Source: Congeria kusceri (lineage: Eukaryota > Mollusca > Bivalvia > Myida > Dreissenidae). From it: 64,000 bases of DNA. Positions 40,404 through 52,400 of this stretch are shown in pieces. Under the pieces are notes generated by a model. It saw only the letters and a list, made by a program, of their open reading frames with translations, ran no database searches and was not told where the DNA came from. A program made the position numbers and the translations under genes. The DNA is taken from the NCBI GenBank assembly GCA_027627225.1, contig CM051024.1, positions 48,328,047-48,392,046 on the forward strand, given 5' to 3'. How positions within the stretch are numbered: the first letter of the stretch is position 1; the number at the start of each line of letters is the position of its first letter.

Positions 40404-43400
40404 TAATAGTAGTATTAGTAGTAGTAGTCGTAGTAGTAGAAATAGTAGTAGTAGTAGTAGATTGTAGCTTTAATTGTGACATGTAGTACAAGTGTAGTCA
40501 GAATACTTACGTGAGGTTCATCATTTGGCAAAACATTTCGCCATGCGTTTTATCGAAGTTGCTATAGTAACATATTGTACCCCACACGCCATTTGCCAAC
40601 AATTCAACTATTCCATCATATCTGCTGGCTCCATCAACAAGGCGAATATCCGTGATATTAAGACTTGAAACTGGAAGTTTAAAAGCAGTTGTATGAAACT
40701 TTATTTTTGTTGTTAGAGAGAATTTGTTGTGTTCATATAGAGCATAGAAACATATTTTATAAGCGCATGAAAGAAATAAAAATAAAACACAATCAACACG
40801 TTTTCGTTTTATTTAATATATTTCAGATACTTTCGCAGTTTAGGTAAAACATGTTTAAACCCTACTCGTACAGTAAGTTATTAAGTATGGCGAGTATTAT
40901 AAAATCCACCGTGCATGCGTACCCATGCATTTGATGCCAACATCTTGAGAGTGGGTGCAGGTGTGCACTGATTGAAACGAACACTCACTCACGTCTGTCT
41001 CTAAACCCGTGCAATATAGGTCAGACATGTGCACTTTACCATGTCCCCAGTATCCATCGGTGTAATGCGAGATATAACTAAAATAATTAACACTTTCAAA
41101 GAACAAATGTTGTTTATGGAATGTGTTAGAAATTAAGGGTCCATTTAGCAATTGAATGTTGATAACTGTTTTAACAAATTTCGATCATTTTGATGAAGAA
41201 CTTTCTTGCATTAGGGTCTTAAAGGGTCATATCGACGGTATTTTGCGTACATATTGACATATATTAAAACAAGACAATTTCCAATTTTTCTCGGATATTT
41301 TTATTAATTATTAATTTCCTTCTAGTTAAACATATGTGATTTGACTTACCAATCCAACGAACAATAGATACGTATTGACCATGTTTTATGTTAAACAACA
41401 TAAATTATAAAAATACCACCTTGCATTGAGCATTCTGCATAACACCATGGCCTCTTCAACTCCGAATGACCTTCCACAAATGGTTCCCCATTCACCGTTT
41501 ATCTTTAGCACGACGGCACCAACGTATAGATGCCACGTCGCCCATCTAATTAAACGCATATCTTGGATAACCACCGGTCTACCTAAAACATAATCAAAAT
41601 GTTTATGAAATATGTTATGCATTTGTGACCGGGACGCATTTACACGTTTACTATCAAAACGTAGTAATTATTTTACTTGCATGAAGCAACATGTTGCTAC
41701 TTGCAAAACTAAGTGATGTTGACAGGCAAGTTATGATTTGCATTGAATATACACAATTGAATATAATTCTATATATCATTCTATAACTTGTTACAGAGCT
41801 GCTTTTCTTGTTCATTTTTTCACGCATTCTACTTACACACTTCAGTCTGAGTCCAATATCCATTGGCTTCGCATGTATAAAGGACTTGCTCTGGGTTATC
41901 AGTGTGACATTTAACTGCAAGCGTATTTGTTTCACTCGTGTACGACTGAATTTGACCATTCGAAATATTCAGTTCACCACAATCTAATGAGAAAACAGAT
42001 ACTATAATATCAATATCATACCAATATGATATGTTACCAAGACAACATATTCTCATTAATACTCTTTTGAATTATATGCATACTCAGTAAGCTGCTTTAT
42101 ACACGAAGATAACTTCTGCTTGTTTGGAGTTTTCGCCATTTTTAACAGTATATTAGTCATTTCACGGCGGTCAGTTAACCTACTCACACTTTTCCTGGGC
42201 AAGCTTAGCCGATCTAAGCAGTTTACCAATACTACGTGCACATACTTATGCCAGTAACTGACAACTGCCCTACTTGAATCAGATGTAGAGAGAGAATGGC
42301 CATAGAAATAATTTCATGACCAATCCCCACACAAGTTATGTGGCCGGGCTGGGGTTCGAACTCACGAACCCCGGATTGACAGTTTAGCGCTCCACCAACT
42401 GAGTTAGCCGGGCCCGGCACGAATATAACAATGTTCGAGGTATCCCTGATGAAAGTATTGTAACATACATAGTTGTAAAAGCATTATCTGTCTGTAGTGA
42501 TGTGCTGAATAATCATTTCGTCAAATAATCTTGACGAAAAGAGCCATGATGGGACGATGACGATGGGAAAAAATAATCGACGAAATGTGTACATGTCACT
42601 GGTGCTATTTGTCATGTATTATGTGTATTTAAATAATAGTGTTTTGTAAACTGTTAAATAAACCGGTATTATACATAGAATACATTGTACACTCAATGCA
42701 ATATGCAATGATATTAAACATTCCTTCATAGGTTGTCAGTGTGTCCACTAAAAGATTTGAATAATTTTAGCACGGATCAGTAAATACTTTACTATTGAAC
42801 ATTTATGTAAATTGTGCAAGTAAATGCCTACCTATGGTTTTAAAATCGTATAATATGTATTCTACTCGTATGTACATGTACTTCCTTATAAAGAGCTTGT
42901 ACTTAGTTTAGTGTCGAGATGTTATGTCTTTAACATTACATGGACTACCGACAAATCACAATAATGTCAAGGAGTAGAGGTTCTGGGCGTTGTACACCAC
43001 ATATTTTTTCTATAAAATGCCTTTGTACACATATGCAATTTTAATACATGATTAACATTCGTAGTCTAATTAAGTCAAGCAGTTAAAATTCCATTATTAC
43101 TTTTTTGTTTAACAATAGCAAATCTGAAAATGCAATCCATTTTTTAAAACTAAAACCAAGAGATAACAAAATAAATTGACAAACATAAAAATTGGTAAAA
43201 AAATGATTGGATGAAAGATTTCTGTTAAACAATAATAACTCTACATATTAAGTTACGATTATTTGATTAATCAGTCACTTTTGGCTTTGATTAATCAACG
43301 AATATTTGTAGGACTGATTCCCATCACTATCTGTCTGACAGCTTTCCTCATAATTATCCATTAACATAATCGTAAAACTATGTATGCCTTTATTAAAACA

Positions 43401-46400
43401 ACGTAATGTTTCTTGTATTGACTAAAGCTGTTCAGCTGTACAGAACAGGTTTGAAAACGTTCGGTTAACTAGTATATAGGCAGAAATCATTCTGTAACAG
43501 GGTGTATTTCCCGTCATTTTTTGTATATTAGCAGTCTGTAACCTATTTAATAGGGTATAGTATTTTTACGTAATGTAGAGAATCGTTTCATGAGCTCGCG
43601 CGTCAGAACTAAATTTGCTGTCTAAGCAGAAATATGTCAACTGTAATTTTAATTTAATTTAATTTTATAATTCATTGTACTATATGTATGTATTATATGT
43701 ATATTTGTTTCAGTTATGTTTTTATATTATTGCACATGCTTGACCATCAGGATTATTTATTAAAGTGATTTTTAACTAAAATTTTAAGATTTATAATTCT
43801 TGTGTGGTTGAAGTTGGTTGCTATGTAATTTCACAATTCCATATATATATTATTGTGCACTTTTAACAATTTGCAGTTTAACAACACTTGCTGTCACGAA
43901 AACCTGGATGAAGCGTTGAACGCCTAATTCCATAAATTAGTTGTGGTAACGCTTGGACCAGACAACTGCAGACTGAACTCTTATTTATAATATCATAAAC
44001 GTTATTCACTGAATCATACCACTATTGACATTAATAATAATTGAATTACACAAACCAAAGACTTTGTGCTTCTTTTCTACCATATAATAAATATATACAC
44101 ACACTCAGTAGAAAAGTACCAGAGTAACAATTCCAATATTTTTAATCCTTCCATATACAATACCTGTACAGACAACACCAATTGCCCCGCCGTCACAATC
44201 AGCCCCGCTGTATGGAACTATGTATGTGCAGTTGTTGATGTCGTCTTCTGTGCCTGCGCAGCTTAGGTCTCTCACTAGTGGATATAGACCCGGTGTGTTA
44301 TACCAGTAGTCCACGTAGAAGGAGGACGTGTTGTTATTGTGCATAATAAGCGGATAAGTAACTTTAAATTAAATAACACAATCAATTTCATAAAGCACAC
44401 TAAATAACATATTATAAAAACACAGCATGCAAAGAAGTGTTTACCAACTGTTGTTCGAACTGTAAGTGGTGTATAATAAATCAGGTGGGAGATCGTAAGG
44501 TAAACTCTGGCTACCTTTAAGTGAAGCAAAAACAGCTGGTGCTCAAAATGGCCGGTTTTGAAACAAATGCTGGATATTTTTCTATGGGTTGTACAGCTTT
44601 TTTCTCGCATTTCATCTCAAGAATATGCTCATGTTGTGGCCATATATTCCATGTTATTTCAAAACGACAACTTTTCATATTAAAAAGTTATTGAAGATAC
44701 AATATGTGCAGGTGTGTGGTTAACTTGTAGATCTTACAACATTTTTTCAAATTTTTTATCATTTGAAAACAATTTCATACTATTTTACGACTATCGAGTT
44801 TAGCCTTACTCTAACTCAATAGCCAAGTTTGACAATTCTATAGCAAATATTCATACAACATAACAACTGGTAATCAGACATTACCTTAACAATTATAATT
44901 GCACACTATACATATCTGCATTTTCTTTAGTTTTATTAATGGTTAATGATGTTAAAACCTCAGATCATTTGGTATGGGTATTCCTAGCTATAAAATACGA
45001 TGTAGATAAAACCAATTAATTAATTGAATTGTATACAGTTATTTAAAATATAATTATAGATTTTTCCGTTCTTTTTCAAAGTTCGCGTTCTCCAGTTTTA
45101 TGATACTGCACGCAACATCATTTTGCCTTATAAAGAGGCAGTTTTATATGAATTGGGTTGTAACGCTTGTGCTGTAAATTGATCAATAAAGTTGCTTGAA
45201 TATCTGGAAGTTACTTTTTCTATATTAAGTTTAATGCTATAAATAATACGTAAAGAGTATTAATTATACCCTTTTCGGCCGGTAAATAATTGTTATGCAT
45301 TTCCTGACTGATGATCATTCGTCAAGAATGCTAAATTGTTTAATTAAGTATACCCAATAGCTGGTTAGACGTCCCGACTGTATTGGCATTTAATTTAGCA
45401 CATTGCCAATCATTGTTCTTGATCGCTTTGTACATGTATACTGATCTCATTAATTATTTTCTTATGTACTAGTAAATGGGTCAGGTGATAAAAGAATAAC
45501 TTATACGGGTATCGCATATGACAACTAAAGACTTTGAAATAGCCTAATTTAATTTAATCATGCATTTATATTTTACCATGTATTAAAACAATATAATACA
45601 TATACATGGATGATACAATAAACACATATTATGATACTACTTCAATACTGAATAGCGAATATTGAACGTATTTATTAATTTCATACACTGATGCTAGGGA
45701 CCATTTTAAACACCAGCAGCACATTGTTAGTTCCACATTATTGTTGGAGGTTACAATATACTAATTCCAATCCTTATGTAATTTAATGTAAAAGCGATAA
45801 CTTTAACCAAAAATAAATGCAACATTTTGCACATAGGGACCCTCATAACCATACTTTTTCTTAAAGAACATTCTAAGCTGAATTGATTTAAGCAATAAAA
45901 ATGGTATGTCATGGATTATGTAAGAAAGAACTCGACACTAAACAAAATTGACAGTTGTATCACCATCTTTTTAGCGGCTACTTTCTAGTTGAATGTAACC
46001 CGCCTCAGGGCAAGTGTCATACTGTCGTCTCCAATCGTAAAACATATCAGTGACTTATTTGTGCATACCAATGCTTACCCTACCAACATCTCCAAACAAG
46101 AATATCAAAGCAAGTGTCTAAACCTAAAAACATGTCTTCGAGTTAACTTGTTGACTTATTTAGAGAGTACAGCCTTACATAACTTATTTATTTAGTGTAT
46201 TGTGACATGGAATGCTTCAGCTAGTGAGCAATTTCCTGGGTCAACCGTAAATGGACAGAAAGTACTCATCTGACCATTGCCATTGGGGACTCGCTCGCTG
46301 AAAACGTGAATGAACATTACAATTCAAATGATTAATATATATATATGGTGGATGAACTGATTAAGTTGCATATCTGCAAATCAAATTCTTGGCTTTGCAT

Positions 46401-49400
46401 CGATAATGTCTGATTACCAGTTGTTATTTTGTACTTAAAGTCGTCATCAGAAATATGTTTGAGCTTAAAGTACGTTTGTTGTGCCTTACAGTGTAAATAT
46501 TTGCAATAGAAGTTTTAAACTAGGCTATCGAGTACGAGTAAGGCTAAACTGCATATAGATAGTCATAAACTGGTATGAAATTGTCGTCCAACTATTAAAA
46601 ATGCGAAAAAAAGGTTGTAAGATCTACAATACAACAACACAAATGCAAACACTGTAGCTTCAATAACTTTGTTTATATGAAACATTATAGTCTTGAAATG
46701 AAACACGTGATTACATGGAATATTGGGCCACAACATGAGCATACTCTTGGGATAAAAAGCGGAAAAAAGCTGTACGAACCGTAGAAAAACATCCAGCATT
46801 TGTTTCAAAAGCTGTGTTTTTTTTCTCATATAAAGGTGGCCAGAGTTCACTTTACGATCTATCCCTGATAAATACTAACTTAAATCCCATCATTTTGCAA
46901 AGGACGTTCGAATCGTTCAAATCAAATCCATTTGGACAGATTGTCCCATTAGCGTTATTAACGCGTAATTCTACACGACCACCGCGTTCATTTGATCCAC
47001 CAACAAACTGGATGGAGCTGATATTCAAGGGAAATCCTGAAATCATATCAGTGTACAGGTTTACAGTTATACACGTCCTTTTATGCATTAAACGTCCAAC
47101 AATCAACATGCTTTACAACAAAATTTATATACAACTTGCTGTTGTTTTGAAAAACTTGAATGAACAGTTGCTATGTCATTTGCCATTTAATTCATAATTA
47201 GATGGCCAGCCAAAATAAATAATACCTAAAGCCATAAAATAGTTGTAATTTTTTCTTCTATAATAGTGTATTGAAATACTTTAGCTAGGATAGTATCTTC
47301 ATCCACCTTTAAAGACAGTTACTCAGTTACTGTCTCAAATGTCTTTATATTGTTGGGGCCTAGCTCTATGCATTATCATGGCATCGTGTTTACCTTACAA
47401 AAGCCTACTTTGCTGTACAGTATATTCATAGGCAACGCAGAATCCATGTTTCTAGATTTTATTCAGGTTTTTGATAAATGCAATCAAATTTACACGTTGA
47501 ATAATGTTCAGCTTTTAAATCAAGAAGTTAACACTCATGTAGCTATTTCTATTCGCTGTTAGACTTAAATACATTATAATAAAAAACAAACGTACTGAAA
47601 GTAAAAGTGCGTTCATTTATCCGAAATTCACATATTATAAACAAGCGTTTGAATACGCGTTATGATATAGACATAGTTAACACAGTCGAAAAATTCAAAC
47701 GCACATGAGTTTTCCACTTTTCGCAAGCAAATCAAGATTAATACATACATTAATGTTGTAGATCTGCGTTAAAATGTAAAACCCAAGCAAATGTACTGTG
47801 AAAGTGTTTTCATTATTTATTTTTCATATTGATCAACAAAATTGGATTAAAAGCTTGCATTATTCGTGAGCATGCTGATGTTTACCGCTCATTGTATGAA
47901 ATTGATTTCAAGACTGACTTTAGAATGATCAAATCTTGACTGAACGTTCGTTTATGGGCCGATCAGAGACAAAAAGGCCAACCTAGCGTCGAATAATATC
48001 CGAAATGTGTAGGACCAACGTTCGAAAACTGGCTGCGGATAAGCGTACACATTTCGGCCACTATTCGACCATGAAAACAAAATGGCGGGGAATAGAACGC
48101 TGAACACTTCTGACAATATCCCATTGAATACTTACATTCTGAAGTGTGATTACTGGATATTAACACTTAAAAAATAAAAAAATAAAAACATTTTAAAATG
48201 TTCTTAATGACCAACTACAGTTACATTAGGATAAATTAACAACTTGAAATTTAATGTAAATATAAACAAAGGGAGACAATTCGTGTTTATGAAATAAATC
48301 GCTTAAAGTGCAAAGATAGTATTACTTTGGATGTTTAAATAAAGTTTGGACCAAGATGACCACCTCTAGTGACTTGTGGGTATAACTTGTACCCGCAAGA
48401 GATTGTCTGTAAGTCCTCTTGACCCAATACGACTGAGGAAAACCCAAGCAAAATGTAAGAGGTAAGACACTTCAAGAGCATTAAGAGCAGAAACACTAAA
48501 TGCATGATGTAGATGTTCCATAAGATAGAGTGCGTTGCATGGTTTTAACTTTCAAGTATGATAATCGTCTTCACACTACCTTTGTTCAAGATAGTGTAAT
48601 GGTTACATTGTGTAAAATGTATAGTTTACTCCTGTATAAATAAATGAATATGTTACCTAACCTGTACAAACAACACATAGTTGGTAGTGACATTTGTAGA
48701 TCGTTGTGTAGTTACACAAATTAATATCCTTCGTCGCAACAGGGCAAGTGAGTCGTCCAATGTAACCACCGATTGGGTTGTAATGCCATACACGACAATA
48801 ATGTATTAATCTGAAAATGCATCCATGAAGCTGGGATTTAAAAAACGTTTTAATTTGTGTGAGCAAAAAAAGAAAACACATAATTATTATGACGCTTTAT
48901 TGATATGTATGACCATGATCGCTTCAACCATATAACAAAAACTATAATAATTATTAATATGGCACATCTTAGAAGATGTTTTATCTAGTGTCAAAATGTG
49001 TTATATGCTGTGAAATTCCTATTGTCTTTGATATAACAACTGTCAATGATGCGGTTAAAATTAGGTTTCTAATTTAGATATCAATTCCAACTTAGCTAGA
49101 ACACCGCTAGTCGGATGTGTCGCAGCCCTGACGGGGCCTAACTCAAGTACCATAAGAGCAATTATGCAGAAAACTAAACTTAAACTTTCTTTTATGCCTA
49201 CTAATACTTCCCTAGAGTTTCATAATGATAGCTCAAAAACTTCTCAAGTTATTGTCTGCACAAACTGCAGGGGACGCCGCCGAAAGTAATAGCTATATGA
49301 CGCTTTTTCAGGCGACACTAAAACTCTTCTAACTTCACAATCTAGTGTGAGGAAGTGTCATTTAGAATATAGATCCAAATTTTTTTTTCGGATTATTATT

Positions 49401-52400
49401 GGCGATAATATTGTCCTTTTCACTTACGTCTTCCCTTGCATTTGACAAAACACACTTGCAGAAGAAGAGTCGACGTAATGGTATAGGTAATAATATCGGT
49501 TGTGTGTGTAGGACATTCCACACACAGGACCCCAATTATCACCAACCAGCACCTCCACACCTCCATCATACAGGCTTACACCGCCAACAAATCTTACGTC
49601 TTTTATATCTACAAATGGAAGATACAGTGAACTAGAATATAAATTAAAAAATAGTATTTAAACATAATAGTCATTGCAGTAAAAACGAATGCACCTCTTT
49701 TACATCCCAATTTTGAGAAGTTCATTAATATGACAGATCTTACGGAAACTTTGTATTCTTATCAATCTTTAACAACATAACAGAAAATGTAATTTTTATG
49801 TCAGATCTTTTATTGATACATTTTAATATATAATATACCTTTGCTGTTAAATCGCGTTTTTGTTCGACAGATACATTATTTTAATTTAAAACTATCATAC
49901 AATGCACATATTGTGACTTGTTATTTTTTTAAAAGTTTAAAATGTTGACTGCCAGCGTCAACAAAACTTATCATATGCAAACTGTAGCGTTATGAAACTA
50001 CTTTTTTGATATTATATATGAATATATTATTGACATATATAATTACATACAATAAACATTTTAAATTCTTTGTTTCATGCGAATTTGATGTAATCCACGT
50101 TAGCATGAAGAATTGCCGGTTCAAAGCAACAATACCGGGTTCAGTTCCGAAACAGAAAATCCATATGAGATGTACAGAATATTGACCGAGAACGAGGTCT
50201 TTCTGCGGCTGCATGTGAAACAGAGAGCGCTGACGCTCGAGGCTTTTCACGCAGCCCGTGGACAGGTCTTTCCTACGAAGAAATGTCGACATACGAGGTA
50301 AATTTTTGAATAGCATACCGGAAGACGACACACGTGCCTCATTATTGAATTAAAATGCAGAAAATGTCGATCTGATGGTTTTTTCTACAATGTTGGCAGG
50401 CGCTTTTCTAGTTGAATTGTCGATTTTTCTTTCACTGGCATAAATTAGTGATTATGTAGTTTGTAAGAGGCAATGCAAATAACAAAAAATATGCAGAAAA
50501 TATCCATACACGTGTTCATATTTTAGATCTACATAATGAGAGTACACTTAATTGAACAAAACACTTCTCGTGGGCAGGATCGTTCTGTCCATAAAAACGG
50601 GTGTTTAGAAGAGATACCAGACCCGTCCACGTGCGAAACAAGATAGGCCAGAGCACGATGATTGTATTTTGCAGGCAGGTCTTTTCCAACAAATACTGAC
50701 CCAATTGAAACAAAGAAGGCCGTAAGTGCCTTAATCATTAAAGTGTCATGTGTTACTGAATATGCATCGGAACATGTTGTACAAAAATGCACGATACATC
50801 AAATTGCATAAAACTGAAGTTGTCTCACGGCCAGTAAGTATACTAAGAACTAATGAAATACCTAATGGCCCACATCTTGTCCCAAAATCGTCCCATTTGC
50901 CGTCTAGACTACACCTGTACAGGAACTGGAAAGTACTTGTCCCGTTGCTACAGCTGCCTGTATACACATCTCCATCGCCAGTGACGTTGACGTGCTCCAA
51001 TAATCCATAATGCCTTTGCTCAGATCGCGGACAACCTGCAATTTGTAACTAAATTCATTACATTTTGCAGAAATAGTATGTTAATAGTAATTTGTGTATA
51101 CGACTGTGATTATCCTTTTACGTTGTATTGCATTCGCATACGTTATCTGTAATTAGCAAACCAATAGGGTCAGAGGCTTAAATTGTGTTGCAGCATATTG
51201 GAATTTGGAAGTTCTAGTAACACATTTCTCTAAACATGCGCAATACACTCGGAAGAGTTTCAAGAAAGTAAGATACCCCAGTAACACAACTAGTGCATAT
51301 GTTCTCAATAAACACATTTTGTCAACATGTATATCACCATTATATCGCGGGTATTTTTGGTCCATTATATTATTTATTTTGAGGCAGTACGCTGTACCAT
51401 TGTTAAAATCACGAAAATCGGTTATATCAAACAAGGGCCATATATAACCAAATATATACATTGATTAATTTTGTATCCGTCAAGCTGGTTGTGTAAAGTC
51501 GTATCACACAAAAATGTTGTGCTACTTGACACAACTTATACAAGTTCTCAGAATAAATGCTAGTGTAATATTGCATTTATTATACTAGTAACCCTTTTTC
51601 AGCAGATGTACCAAACAAATCACGAACTATTTTATATAGCGTAAAATTAGTTGTGAAGATGACGTAAATGTGCATTCCGTTAACTGCCGAATTCGGCCGA
51701 GTGTTTGTTTTGACATAAAAAAGTCCGTTAACACAGGCCACTGTGAGCATGGTGAGACCGTGTGACGCGCACCAGAACCAGGACCCTAGGTGCAAGGTCA
51801 AGGTCGTACTTAAAGATCAAAGGTCAAATATAATAATTTAAGTCATACATCATGTCCGGAGCATTATGTTGTCCATCCTGGAAGGAGTTTAAAATAACCT
51901 TGCACGCAAAAACCAGGTTCTTAGGTTCAAGGTCAAGGTCGCACTTAAAGGTCATAGGTCAAATATAAGTGTTTAAGCCATAGATCCTGTCTGGAGCATA
52001 ATTTCGTCCAGAGGGAAAGGATTTTTAAATAACTTGCCAGAAGTGCAAAGAGTGGTAAGACGGCGCTTTAGGTCCCGATGTCCAAGATCAAGGTCGAACT
52101 TAAATGTCGAAAGTCAAATATAAACATTTAAGCCATAGATTCTGTCAGGAGCATAATTTTGTCTAGCAGGGAAGGATTTTATAACAACTTATCAGAAGTG
52201 CTAAGCATTGCGGATCGGTGTGTTGCCCCATGGTCCACGGTCAAGGTCACACTTAAAGGTCAATTATCAAATATAAGAATTTAAGCCATAGACACTGTCC
52301 AGAGCAAAACGTTGTTCAGCAGGTAAGGATTTTCAAACAACTTGGCATAAGTAATAAACATTTGCAGTGTGTCGCGCGCAAGAACCAGGTGCCTTGGTCC

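Noticed and set aside
40153..40491. Poly-Ser and poly-Thr ORFs
   Set aside because: Direct translation of the AGT microsatellite on both strands; intronic.
42344..42418. Possible genuine tRNA gene
   Set aside because: Has A/B-box-like sequences and complementary ends, but the D arm and anticodon arm do not fold cleanly, and a SINE body follows directly.
51153..51461. Minus-strand ORF of 102 codons
   Set aside because: Intronic, AT-rich, no conserved pattern and no splice support.
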